From assembly GCF_019207025.1 (NCBI RefSeq), contig NZ_JAEEGC010000061.1, positions 1 through 46,698 on the forward strand: DNA of 46,698 nucleotides, given 5' to 3'. Origin of the DNA: Clostridium thailandense (GTDB taxonomy: Bacteria; Bacillota; Clostridia; Clostridiales; Clostridiaceae). A program made the position numbers and the translations under genes. The notes under the pieces are model-generated. The model was given only the letters and a program-made list of their open reading frames with translations. It did not search any database and was not told where the DNA came from. This document shows positions 1 through 8,639 of the stretch, piece after piece (within the stretch, counting starts at the first letter, position 1; each line of letters begins with the position of its first letter).

Positions 1-1
1 T

Positions 2-160
2 GCAAGAAATAAGATTCCTGAGCTTCAGAAAGCATTGAAAGGTAATATTAAAGAACATCAGGTTATTATGTTAAGACATCAAAATGAAGAAAAAATTATT
101 AAGAAGAATATAAAATCTATAGAAAGTCTCGGATATGAGGTTGTTCTACAAAAGACTTAG
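2..160 (+). pseudogene. C-terminal tail of a transposase-like protein (partial)
   Basis: An open frame enters from the left edge and ends at TAG 158-160, giving 52 residues. It contains an L-x-G-N-I-K-E-H-Q stretch that resembles the 'G-x-x-x-EHH' region of IS110/IS1111-type transposases, and ends with S-L-G-Y-E-V-V-L-Q-K-T. In IS110 proteins the EHH region lies mid-protein, so the short distance to the stop would imply an internally deleted remnant. The 5' part lies outside the window. The family assignment is a resemblance only. A structured non-coding stretch follows directly. Confidence 0.35.
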
Positions 161-193
161 TTGTTTGGGGTTTTATGGTAAAATTTTAAGCCC

Positions 194-267
194 GCCAATC
201 GGCAGGCCTATTAGTTATGCATTAAAGTCGGAGAAAAGGTCGGCAATGCATAACGTGATGGATTGGC
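194..267. ncRNA. Nested stem structure, possible structured RNA
   Basis: Two complementary segment pairs are nested. GCCAATC at 194-200 pairs with GATTGGC at 261-267, and inside it TTATGCATT at 215-223 pairs perfectly with AATGCATAA at 245-253. The apical loop (224-244) contains GTCGG twice. The stretch lies about 30 bases downstream of the transposase-like tail. It could be part of an IS end or a small RNA. No promoter or family match is evident. Confidence 0.35.
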
Positions 268-463
268 ACTAAAATAATATACCAAAGCTGTGTAAATTCA
301 AAAAAAGAGAGGTAATGAAGTGTTCAGAACTAGTTGCAGAGTAGACTATCAGATGAGCAGTCTGAAAAAATGAGTATGCCTTAGTGTTAATAATCCCTAA
401 AAGAAATAAAATGTAAACCTGTTGCGCTTAGGTAACACTTAAATACTTTACAGAAAATAATAA

Positions 464-494
464 CAACTAATGGATATACAAAATCCGTTAGTTG
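464..494. terminator. Hairpin terminator at the end of the HutD/kinase operon
   Basis: CAACTAATGGA (464-474) pairs with TCCGTTAGTTG (484-494) with one wobble. It sits about 90 bases beyond the stop codon of the minus-strand hutD-like gene, and the minus strand continues into a T-rich run. The rest of 270-581 holds no gene that I can support. Confidence 0.5.
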
Positions 495-581
495 CTTTTA
501 CGTTTCTATTATAGTTTCAGGTAATTCATTTGTATTATGAAGTATGAGATTTTATGTAGAAGTAATTTAGAGTTCGATAAA

Positions 582-1199
582 TTAATTACGATAAATTATG
601 CTTACTATTATATTAGTAATTTCTGAAGTATTGTTAGAAAGTATAAATTCATGAGTATTGCTTGAATTTACACAGTTAATTAAAATTAAATCATTTTTAA
701 CAGTTTCAAAAAATTTATCATCAATAGTAGAGTTAAATCCACCATTTACAGTGTAAAAACAAATTGCTGCTAAATCTTTATTTAATGAAGTTTTATACTC
801 GAATTTAAGCTGTTTGTAAGGACTAATATTAAGATGAAATAATTCACCATTATAATTTTCTCTTGTCATTAAATTAAAAACAGTAGCTTTACCATAAGTT
901 TTAGTTTTCCAATCGCCCATAAAGTCGTCTTGCTCAAAAGGGTTAAGTAATTTCTTGTAATTATTCTCATGATCAAGAGTTATTTCTCCTTCTATAACCA
1001 TAAATTTACGAGAAACCTTTGGTAGACTACTAAAAGTAGATTCTGGTATATCAATTTTAGCAACTCCCAATCTCCATAAAAAGTTTTTACTGGCATAATC
1101 AGAATTTAACGGATATGTTGTAAGTTCTGTAGCCATGCCTCCAGACCAAAATGTTGGCTTGTAATTTTCCTGTCTTAGTAATTCTACATTGTAGTTCAT
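582..1199 (-). CDS. HutD/Ves family protein (cupin fold)
   Basis: This is a 205-residue protein of the HutD/Ves family (DUF886), small bicupin-like proteins of unproven biochemical role that often accompany histidine degradation or catabolic operons. The family signature is visible: W-S-G-G-M near residue 19, then W-R-L-G-V-A-K-I near 43, then F-S-S-L-P with R-K-F-M-V-I-E-G near 65. Start ATG 1199 is preceded by an AAGAGGTG site. The gene is last in a minus-strand operon behind a YesM/YesN two-component pair and faces away from a sugar importer. No hut genes are nearby, so histidine metabolism is unlikely and a sugar-linked accessory role is inferred. Family placement is good, function unknown. 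Confidence 0.75.
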   Translation of the reverse strand: MNYNVELLRQENYKPTFWSGGMATELTTYPLNSDYASKNFLWRLGVAKIDIPESTFSSLPKVSRKFMVIEGEITLDHENNYKKLLNPFEQDDFMGDWKTKTYGKATVFNLMTRENYNGELFHLNISPYKQLKFEYKTSLNKDLAAICFYTVNGGFNSTIDDKFFETVKNDLILINCVNSSNTHEFILSNNTSEITNIIVSIIYRN

Positions 1200-1218
1200 A
1201 TATTAATTACACCTCTTC

Positions 1219-3030
1219 TTATATATCATTTATGTTCATTATATTAAAAGATATAGGAATTAAAATTTGCACAGTAGTTCCTTTACCAGGTTCGCTGGCT
1301 ATTTTCAAACCATAATTTTCTCCATAATAAAGTTTGATTCTTTCATTAACGTTTTTTAGGCCTACACCATTATGACTTTTATTTATATTATTACTTGGAT
1401 TATATTTTAATATTTCTTCACATTTTGTTTTATCCATTCCAGCGCCATCATCAATAATCTCATATAGAATATTATTATCAATTTTTTTTGCATTTATAAT
1501 AATTAACCCTTTTTGTCTTTTGGCCTTTATACCGTGATATATAGCATTTTCAACTAGAGGTTGAAGGATTAATTTTAATGTAGTATTATTTAGTATACTT
1601 TCATCAGCATTGATTTCATATTCAAATTTATTAGTGTATCTCATACTCTGAATAATAAGATAGTTTCGAATATGCTCTATTTCCCTTTCGACAGTAATCA
1701 TTTCTTGTCCGCCACTCAAACTAATTCTAAAAAGTTTTGCTAAGGCATCAACCATCAATACCACATTTTCATTATTTACTTCTGCCATCCAAATAATTGA
1801 GTCTAAAGTGTTATAGAGAAAATGAGGATTAATTTGTGCCTGAAGCATTTTGAATTCCAATTTTCGTTTTTCTTCCTGCTCTTTTACTACTTGCTCCATA
1901 AGTATCCTAATTTCATTAATCATAGTATTGAATCTTTGACCTAACATTCCAATTTCATCATTACCTTTAAAATCTAAAGATATGTCAAGATTGCCTTTCT
2001 CAGCTTTTTTCATAAAATGTGCTAGCTTTTTTAATGGTTTTGTTATCATAGAAGCTATGAATATAGACAGCAGAAAGGCGCATAGAAGACATACAAAGCA
2101 AATAAGAAACATAAAGGTTTTCATATTATTTATTTGTTGTACTATTTCACTATATGGGGTAACGCTTACAACAGTCCAATTGGCAGGCTCGTACCTCTTA
2201 AAAGTAACTTGCTGCTTTTCTGAATTTATAGATCTTATAAAGTTTCCTTCTGCAGACTTTAGAACATCAGAAATAAGGGTATCATCAGATTTAGAGATAT
2301 AACTATAATCTGGATGATAAACTATATTCCCATTTTTATCAACAATAAATACATAGCCATCTTTACCAAGTTTTGCATTTTTGCAGATATCTTCTAAGGC
2401 ATCTAAGTTTAGGTCTACTAAAAGCACTCCAATTATCTCATCTTTGCTATAACTTTTAACGGCTTTACTCAAAGAAACTACTGATTTGTCACTATTGATT
2501 ACGTAACTTTGAGAATGGGGGCTGACAATTATTGATTTATCATCATGTTGAAAAGCATCCTTATACCACTGTTGTTTAGTGAAGTTATAATTTTTGTCAA
2601 TATTTATGCTATATTTATCACTCACTGCAGAACCATTATTAGCTATCAAAAATATCGATACAACATCTCTTCTAAGACTTTCTATTTCCGTAAGAAAATT
2701 CACTAGATTATTAAAATCCATAGTAACATCTAATTGATTATCGGGCTGTACAGTTTTTAAATATCTCTGAATATTATAATTATAATTTGCAATAGGGGAT
2801 ATGCTTTGCATTTCATTAACATAGAAATCAACACTTTTAATTACCTGATCCACAACCTGATTACTATAAACTGTCGTATATGTCTCTAGAGAGTTTCTAT
2901 ACTCGTTGATTACAAATGCACTAATAGTACATATAGTACAAATTATGAGAAGGAAAAAGGATACGATTATTTTATTTTTAATCTTTATATTTACAAAAAA
3001 ATTAAGCTTGTACAAAAACAACTTTAACAT
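1219..3030 (-). CDS. YesM-type sensor histidine kinase
   Basis: This is a membrane sensor kinase of about 603 residues. Order of parts: an N-terminal membrane segment (about residues 20-42), an extracellular region of about 260 residues with dCACHE-like sequence (Y-V-F-I-V-D-K-N-G-N), a second membrane segment (about 305-330), HAMP, a His_kinase domain with Q-I-N-P-H-F-L-Y-N carrying the phospho-accepting His, and a HATPase domain with V-E-N-A-I-Y-H-G and G-x-G-L-x-N. The start is taken at ATG 3030, about 8 bases after GGAG; the in-frame GTG at 3039 is less likely. It is co-transcribed with the response regulator upstream and faces a sugar ABC importer, so it probably senses an extracellular sugar or the loaded binding protein, as other YesM-type kinases are thought to. 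Confidence 0.93.
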   Translation of the reverse strand: MLKLFLYKLNFFVNIKIKNKIIVSFFLLIICTICTISAFVINEYRNSLETYTTVYSNQVVDQVIKSVDFYVNEMQSISPIANYNYNIQRYLKTVQPDNQLDVTMDFNNLVNFLTEIESLRRDVVSIFLIANNGSAVSDKYSINIDKNYNFTKQQWYKDAFQHDDKSIIVSPHSQSYVINSDKSVVSLSKAVKSYSKDEIIGVLLVDLNLDALEDICKNAKLGKDGYVFIVDKNGNIVYHPDYSYISKSDDTLISDVLKSAEGNFIRSINSEKQQVTFKRYEPANWTVVSVTPYSEIVQQINNMKTFMFLICFVCLLCAFLLSIFIASMITKPLKKLAHFMKKAEKGNLDISLDFKGNDEIGMLGQRFNTMINEIRILMEQVVKEQEEKRKLEFKMLQAQINPHFLYNTLDSIIWMAEVNNENVVLMVDALAKLFRISLSGGQEMITVEREIEHIRNYLIIQSMRYTNKFEYEINADESILNNTTLKLILQPLVENAIYHGIKAKRQKGLIIINAKKIDNNILYEIIDDGAGMDKTKCEEILKYNPSNNINKSHNGVGLKNVNERIKLYYGENYGLKIASEPGKGTTVQILIPISFNIMNINDI

Positions 3031-3047
3031 AATTTTCACTCCAGAAG

Positions 3048-4655
3048 CTATTTGGCATTTTTGAACTCAGAAGGACTAAAGCCAATATGCTTTTTAAAAC
3101 ATATACTAAAATAATGAGGATCTCTAAAACCAATTTTAAACGCCACCTCGGAGGGCTTTAAATTATTAACAATTAAAAATTCTTTAGCTTTTTCCATTCG
3201 TAATTTTGTAACATATTCTATGAAGGTTTCATTATTTTCTTTTTTGAAGATTATACTTAAGTAACAGGAACTAACAGAAACAAAATTTGCAACGGTATCA
3301 AGAGATAAGTCAGGGTTCCAATAGTTTTCCTTAATGAATTTTTTGGCCTTTTCGACAGTTTGCAAATTTCTGTTATTTCCCACTACATGCATATTTGAAT
3401 AAGTAGATTCTACATATTTCCATAGAAGTCTTTTTACATCATCTAAAGTCTCACAAATATTTATTTCCCTATAAATATTCAAATATAATGTATGATTTGT
3501 AGATTTTTTATCTTCAAGATTAAGTAGAAGCTTTTGTATTTGATTTATTAATTCAAACATAATAAGTTTGATATTCTCTGATGAAATATTTGAAAAGTTT
3601 ATTAAGTCCGTAAAGAATGAATCGAAAGAAATTTTTACTCTTTCTAAGGATTCGAACTTAACTTTAAATAACAAATCATCGATTTTTTTAAAAGGAAAAT
3701 AAAAACTTAGAGTTTCATTTGTTTTATTGTTGATACTATAAATATTATTTTCACCCATAAGAAACTTATGTTCTAAAGCGTTTAAAGCCTCATTATAAGA
3801 AGTTTTTAAATTTTTTAATTGTGATACTAAAGTTCCGATACCAATAGTTACAGTAATATGCAAGTTATTTTTAATGGTATTTTTAATTGAAAGTAATGAA
3901 TCATAAATTTCCATTTCAAAAATTTTCGATTTATAATCTTCAATGCTATATATTATAACTTTTCTATTTAAATTATCATTAAAGACAAAACCAGAGTTTC
4001 CTATGGAATCAGAAATTATCTTAAGCAAATCAATATTTAAAGAAGATATGTAATTAGATTCGCATTTGCTAATTAAGTTATTTAAGCTATCAATCTCTAA
4101 TACACATACAATAAATAGATTCCCAATAAAATTGATATTTAAATTTTTAAGATCAGAAGAAATTTCCTCTTCACTAATACCCTCATTTATTAAAGAATTA
4201 AAGAATTTTTCTTTTAATAAGGGAAGAGTTTCAGTAATTTGTCTTTTAATTTGGAGCAGTTTGTTATTTTCTAAGTTTTTTTCATCGAGTTGATTTTTTA
4301 TTTTAGTAAGATAGTCCGTAAGTCTTGAAGAAATAATAGGCTTAAGAACATAATTGTTTACTCCAAGATCTATTGCTTTTCTTGCATATTCAAATTCATC
4401 ATAACCACTTATTATAATTATTTTTGTATTAGGGAATTCCTTTAATAATTTTTCTGAAAGTTCTAATCCATCCATGAAAGGCATTGCAATATCTGTAAGA
4501 AGTACATCTGGCTTAATTTTTAATGCAAGTTCTAGCCCGACTTCCCCATCTTCGGCATCAAAGACTTCGCTAAAACCAATGGCTTTCCAATCTATTTTAT
4601 TTACGATTGATTTTCGAACTAACTCTTCATCTTCTACTATGAGTATTTTATACAT
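3048..4655 (-). CDS. YesN-type response regulator with AraC DNA-binding domain
   Basis: This is a 535-residue regulator. The N-terminal receiver domain (about 1-120) has the acidic pair V-E-D-E, phosphoacceptor Asp55 in L-L-T-D-I-A-M-P and the conserved Lys in V-L-K-P-I. A long middle region (about 130-430) has weak similarity to anything I know. The C-terminal 100 residues form an AraC double helix-turn-helix ending in F-R-D-P-H-Y-F-S-I-C-F-K-K-H-I-G. Start ATG 4655 follows GGAGG with 8 bases spacing; an upstream in-frame start at 4694 overlaps the promoter -10 and is rejected. It forms an operon with the kinase and hutD-like gene. Its likely target is the divergent importer and demethylase operon beginning at 5014. 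Confidence 0.92.
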   Translation of the reverse strand: MYKILIVEDEELVRKSIVNKIDWKAIGFSEVFDAEDGEVGLELALKIKPDVLLTDIAMPFMDGLELSEKLLKEFPNTKIIIISGYDEFEYARKAIDLGVNNYVLKPIISSRLTDYLTKIKNQLDEKNLENNKLLQIKRQITETLPLLKEKFFNSLINEGISEEEISSDLKNLNINFIGNLFIVCVLEIDSLNNLISKCESNYISSLNIDLLKIISDSIGNSGFVFNDNLNRKVIIYSIEDYKSKIFEMEIYDSLLSIKNTIKNNLHITVTIGIGTLVSQLKNLKTSYNEALNALEHKFLMGENNIYSINNKTNETLSFYFPFKKIDDLLFKVKFESLERVKISFDSFFTDLINFSNISSENIKLIMFELINQIQKLLLNLEDKKSTNHTLYLNIYREINICETLDDVKRLLWKYVESTYSNMHVVGNNRNLQTVEKAKKFIKENYWNPDLSLDTVANFVSVSSCYLSIIFKKENNETFIEYVTKLRMEKAKEFLIVNNLKPSEVAFKIGFRDPHYFSICFKKHIGFSPSEFKNAK

Positions 4656-4692
4656 GGTTATTTCCTCCAAATTTAAAAGCTTTACAAGACAC

Positions 4693-4721
4693 ATTATAAC
4701 AAAAAAATATAGGGCTTACAA
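4693..4721 (-). promoter_or_regulatory. Sigma-A type promoter for the two-component operon
   Basis: On the minus strand, TTGTAA (4716-4721), a 17-base spacer and a perfect TATAAT (4693-4698) form a good vegetative promoter. Transcription would start near 4687, which leaves about 30 bases of leader before ATG 4655. Confidence 0.7.
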
Positions 4722-4792
4722 TGTGAGAAAATTCTTATAAATGCTATTATTAGAATGCAGGAATAAGCAAATGTAAAAAAGTTCATAAAAAA

Positions 4793-4806
4793 ATTAACCG
4801 TTTACA
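4793..4806. promoter_or_regulatory. Possible CcpA (cre) site between regulator and importer
   Basis: On the minus strand the site reads TGTAAACGGTTAAT, matching the consensus TGWAANCGNTNWCA at all but the last two positions. It lies in the divergent region between the two-component operon and the importer, where catabolite control would make sense. The match is not exact. The rest of 4722-5013 shows no clear promoter for the importer. Confidence 0.35.
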
Positions 4807-5013
4807 TAAAAAAATTCTATTAAAAAAAGCTTTGAATTTGAGTATTATTAACTCAAGAAAAGGAAAGTTTACAGAAAAAATATTAATGTTTTCAAAGGGA
4901 TATGAAAAGGTTTTAAAAATACTACTAAAAGTCAGAGGGGGGACAATAGGTTTATGGTTATTTTTTATACCTTTTAGTATTTCTAAAAAATAAAATGTTC
5001 ATGGAGGGGTAGT

Positions 5014-6000
5014 ATGTTTAAAAAAATATGTACAGTATTAGTCGCATGTATTTTTACATTTTCTTTAGCAGCATGCGGAAATAAAACTGCACAAACTTCT
5101 GGAAGCGATGCAAGTACGACAAAAAATCAAGGAAAAAAACAGATAACATTGGGACTTGCTATGGCAGGAATGAGCTCAGCTTATCTAATGCCTTGTGCAG
5201 ATTTTGCCAAAAAGGAAGCAGAAAAAAATGGAGCAAAGATGATAGTTATGGATGCTCAATGGGATGCTCAAAAACAAGCTGATCAAATATCAAATTTACT
5301 AGCACAAAAAGTTGATGCTATAATTTTAAATCCAGTTGATGCAAAATCGTTGTTGCCTTCTCTTAAAAAGGTTAAAGCAGCTAAAATACCAGTAATAAAT
5401 CTTAACATGAGAGTAGCAGATACCTTGCAAGATTATGTTAGCACATATGTTGGAGCAAGTATGCCAGAAGAGGCTGAACTCGCTGCTGACTTAATGAGTG
5501 CAGCACTTGGAGATAAAGGTGGAGACATTGTAATGATAGAAGGAGCTCCAGGAAGTGATGCATCTATATACAGAAGTCAAGCCTTCAAAGATAAAATAGC
5601 TCAAAATAAGAATATAAAAATCGTAGGAATAGCAAATGGTGGATGGGACAGAGCAAAGGCCATGGCTGCAGCAGAAGATTTGCTTGCCAAAAATCCAAAT
5701 ATAGTCGGAATTTACTGTCATGATGACAATATGTGTATTGGGGCTATTGAAGCTGCAAAAGCTGCTCAAAAAGCTGATAAAATTAAATTTATAGGTATTG
5801 GTGGAAGTATTGATGGTTTAAATGCAATTACAAAGGGAGAGATGTATGGAACTGTAACACAACCACCAGATTGGGAAGGTGCTGAAAGTGTTAGACGTGC
5901 TATAGATGCAGTTAATGGCACTCAGTTAAAGTCATGGTATAGAGACCCAGTTGAAAAAGTAACTAAAGAGAATGTATCGAAATTTAAGGGGTTATGGTAA
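5014..6000 (+). CDS. Sugar ABC transporter substrate-binding lipoprotein (RbsB-like)
   Basis: This is a 328-residue periplasmic-binding-protein type 1 lipoprotein. A basic and hydrophobic signal peptide ends in lipobox L-A-A-C with Cys20, so it is anchored outside the membrane. The mature part has the ribose-binding-protein pattern: G-L-A-M-A-G-M near the first strand, I-L-N-P-V-D-A-K near residue 110, and a second lobe with I-V-G-I-Y-C-H-D-D. Start ATG 5014 follows GGAGGGG. It heads an importer and demethylase gene run and lies opposite a YesMN pair. The sugar cannot be read from sequence; context (mutarotase, demethylases, fucose genes) suggests a methylated deoxyhexose. Confidence 0.92.
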   Translation: MFKKICTVLVACIFTFSLAACGNKTAQTSGSDASTTKNQGKKQITLGLAMAGMSSAYLMPCADFAKKEAEKNGAKMIVMDAQWDAQKQADQISNLLAQKVDAIILNPVDAKSLLPSLKKVKAAKIPVINLNMRVADTLQDYVSTYVGASMPEEAELAADLMSAALGDKGGDIVMIEGAPGSDASIYRSQAFKDKIAQNKNIKIVGIANGGWDRAKAMAAAEDLLAKNPNIVGIYCHDDNMCIGAIEAAKAAQKADKIKFIGIGGSIDGLNAITKGEMYGTVTQPPDWEGAESVRRAIDAVNGTQLKSWYRDPVEKVTKENVSKFKGLW

Positions 6001-6031
6001 TAACATAAAATGTCATATAGTTGATACTTTA

Positions 6032-6061
6032 TCATATCGTGGGCTAAAACTCACGATATGA
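6032..6061 (+). other. Intercistronic hairpin after the binding-protein gene
   Basis: TCATATCGTG (6032-6041) pairs perfectly with CACGATATGA (6052-6061) around a 10-base loop. There is no T-run behind it, so it is more likely a mRNA-stabilising or processing hairpin than a terminator. Such hairpins often keep binding-protein mRNA more abundant than the downstream ATPase and permease. Confidence 0.6.
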
Positions 6062-6109
6062 ATATCGATATGATGTGCCGTTTTATGTTTTGTAATTGGA
6101 GGGGAGAGA

Positions 6110-7615
6110 ATGAACGAAGTAATTCTGAAAATGGTTGAAATAGGCAAGTCATACCCAGGAGTTAGAGCCCTTGATCATGTTGATTTTGAAGCAAAAAAGG
6201 GTGAAGTACATGCACTAATGGGTGAAAATGGGGCAGGAAAGTCAACACTCATGAAGGTACTTAATGGAGTTATTACAGACTATGAAGGGGAAATATTCAT
6301 AAAAGGTAAAAAAGTTAATATTTGCTCTCCTACATCTGCACAAAATGCGGGAGTTAGTATTATATTCCAAGAATTTAACTTAGTAAATACCCTATCAGTA
6401 GCTGAGAATATTTTCTTAGGAAGATTGTATGGTACAAAAGCAGGGCTGATTTCTTGGGTAGATATATTTAATAATACTAAAGAGTTGTTAAAAAAAGTAG
6501 GCTTAGATATTGATCCAAAAACTAAAGTTAAAGATTTAAGCGTTGCTGAAAAACAAATGGTGGAAATTGCAAAGGCATTATCCTATAATTCTGAAATTAT
6601 TGTTATGGACGAACCATCAGCTACACTAACAAAAAACGAGTTGGATAATCTTTTTAAGATAATTTTTGATTTAAAAAGTAATGGAGTAACCGTAATATAT
6701 ATTTCACATAGACTTGAAGAAATATTTGAAATTTGTGATTCGATAACAATTCTTAGAGATGGAAGGTCAATTAAAACTTGTTCTGTAAAAGAAATTGATA
6801 GAGAAGGAATAATTGAAGGCATGGTTGGAAGAAGTATGGAAGAAGGAGAATATCCTGAAAGACCAACTGTGAAACTCAATGAAGTTATAATGGAAGTAAA
6901 TAACTTGAATCGTAAAAATGTTCTAAAAGATATCAGTTTCAGGCTTCATAAGGGTGAAATATTAGGACTAGCAGGCTTAGTTGGAGCTGGAAGAACGGAA
7001 CTTGTAAGAGCAATTTTCGGTGCAGATAAAATAGATTCCGGTGAAATAAAAATTAAAGGTAAAAAAGTAAAAATAAAAAATCCTATAGATGCAAAAAGAA
7101 ATGGCATGGCTTTATTAACTGAAGATAGGAAGCAGCAGGGACTTGTGCTTAAATTTTCTATTAAATCTAACATTTCGATTACTAAATTGAAAAAAATTTG
7201 CAAAAAAGGATTATTATCAAAAGACATGGAATCAAAAGCTGCCGCAATATATGTAGATAAACTTCTTATAAAGACGCCTTCATCTAAACAGAAGGCTCTT
7301 AATTTAAGTGGTGGAAATCAACAGAAGGTTGTTATTGGCAAATGGCTTTTCGCAGATTCCGAAATTTTGTTTCTTGATGAACCTACAAGAGGAATAGATG
7401 TTGGAGCAAAGTATGAAATTTATTGTATAATGAACGAACTAATAAAAGAAGGTAAATCTATAATAATGATTTCATCTGAAATGCCTGAGGTTATTGCAAT
7501 GAGTGACAGGATTATCGTTATGCATGAAGGTCAAATTAAAGGGGAAATTTCAAAAGATTGTGCAAGTCCTGAGAAAATAATGGAATATGCCATTTGTACT
7601 CCTGAAAATTCGTAG
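6110..7615 (+). CDS. Sugar ABC transporter ATPase, two-domain (RbsA/MglA-like)
   Basis: This is a 501-residue protein with two fused nucleotide-binding domains, typical of the CUT2 sugar importers. Domain one has Walker A G-E-N-G-A-G-K-S-T (about residue 38), the signature L-S-V-A-E-K-Q and Walker B V-M-D-E-P. Domain two has the degenerate P-loop G-L-V-G-A-G-R-T-E-L usual for this family, then L-S-G-G-N-Q-Q-K and L-F-L-D-E-P-T-R-G-I-D. Start ATG 6110 follows GGAGGGGA. It powers the permeases encoded next, at 7645 and 8640. Confidence 0.95.
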   Translation: MNEVILKMVEIGKSYPGVRALDHVDFEAKKGEVHALMGENGAGKSTLMKVLNGVITDYEGEIFIKGKKVNICSPTSAQNAGVSIIFQEFNLVNTLSVAENIFLGRLYGTKAGLISWVDIFNNTKELLKKVGLDIDPKTKVKDLSVAEKQMVEIAKALSYNSEIIVMDEPSATLTKNELDNLFKIIFDLKSNGVTVIYISHRLEEIFEICDSITILRDGRSIKTCSVKEIDREGIIEGMVGRSMEEGEYPERPTVKLNEVIMEVNNLNRKNVLKDISFRLHKGEILGLAGLVGAGRTELVRAIFGADKIDSGEIKIKGKKVKIKNPIDAKRNGMALLTEDRKQQGLVLKFSIKSNISITKLKKICKKGLLSKDMESKAAAIYVDKLLIKTPSSKQKALNLSGGNQQKVVIGKWLFADSEILFLDEPTRGIDVGAKYEIYCIMNELIKEGKSIIMISSEMPEVIAMSDRIIVMHEGQIKGEISKDCASPEKIMEYAICTPENS

Positions 7616-7644
7616 TGAAATAAGTACAATGTGGGGGGATATTA

Positions 7645-8613
7645 ATGAGTGAAATTAATAAAAACATTCTTAAAACAAATAATGTGAGTTTAAATCAATT
7701 AGCAAAAGAATATGGAATATTTATTGCACTAATTTTTCTTTTGATTGTGTGTTCGATAGCGTCCTCGTCATTTTTAACTGGAACAAATATGATGAATATC
7801 CTGAGACAAATATCAATAAACGGTATACTCGCAGTTGGAATGACATTTGTAATGATAGGTGGAGGATTTGATTTATCAGTAGGTTCCATACTCTCTTTTG
7901 CAGGAGTTATAGTAATAGGCATTCAAAGTGCGGTATCTGCACCAGTAGCTATTATTGCAGCTCTGCTTATAGGAATTTTGGCAGGACTTTTAAATGGTAC
8001 TATAATGGCTGTAATCAATGGAGATAGTGGTGATGCTTTTATGATAACCTTTGGTATGCAGTCTTTTCTTGCAGCTTTAGCATTATTATATACTGGAGGA
8101 GTAACCTTAAGAGGAAGTAATTCACCTATATTTAACTTTATTGGTAAGGGCTTTGTTGGACCCATCCCTATGCCTGTTCTAATATTTATAATAATTGCGC
8201 TTATATGTCATTTTGTACTTACAAAGACTCGATTTGGAAGAGGGGTATTCTTATTAGGAGGTAACTATGAAGCTAGCAGACTTTCTGGAATAAATGTTAA
8301 GGTAATTAAGGCTTCAACCTATGTTATTGCAGGTACAGCGGCAGCAATTGCAGCTATGGTTATAAATGCAAGGACTATGGGGGCATCACCAATACAAGGT
8401 GTTGGATATGAATTCGATGCAATTACTGCAGTTATAATAGGCGGTACAAGTTTATCAGGAGGAGAAGGAAGTGTACTTAAAACTTGTGTAGGTGTTCTGA
8501 TACTCGGCATTATTTCAAATATCTTAAACTTGTTTGGCTTTTCGGTATACGATCAGTATATTGTGAAAGGTATCATAATACTCTTAGCGGTATGGTTTGA
8601 CAGTAAAAAATAA
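7645..8613 (+). CDS. Sugar ABC transporter permease 1 (RbsC-like)
   Basis: This is a 322-residue integral membrane protein of the BPD_transp_2 (RbsC/AraH) family with about eight to ten hydrophobic segments. Family motifs include G-G-x-F-D-L-S-V-G-S after the third segment, G-R-G-V-F-L-L-G-G-N-Y-E-A-S-R-L-S-G-I in the cytoplasmic ATPase-contact loop, and A-V-I-I-G-G-T-S-L-S-G-G-E-G near the C-terminus. RBS GGGGGG precedes ATG 7645. It probably pairs with the next permease as a heterodimer, since the importer has two different permease genes. Confidence 0.94.
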   Translation: MSEINKNILKTNNVSLNQLAKEYGIFIALIFLLIVCSIASSSFLTGTNMMNILRQISINGILAVGMTFVMIGGGFDLSVGSILSFAGVIVIGIQSAVSAPVAIIAALLIGILAGLLNGTIMAVINGDSGDAFMITFGMQSFLAALALLYTGGVTLRGSNSPIFNFIGKGFVGPIPMPVLIFIIIALICHFVLTKTRFGRGVFLLGGNYEASRLSGINVKVIKASTYVIAGTAAAIAAMVINARTMGASPIQGVGYEFDAITAVIIGGTSLSGGEGSVLKTCVGVLILGIISNILNLFGFSVYDQYIVKGIIILLAVWFDSKK

Positions 8614-8639
8614 TTTATTATGAAGGGGTGGTGCGCCAA

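Noticed and set aside
4656..4694. Longer start for the response regulator
   Set aside because: The start at 4694 falls within the -10 region of the predicted promoter and has no ribosome site, whereas ATG 4655 follows GGAGG and begins exactly at the receiver domain.
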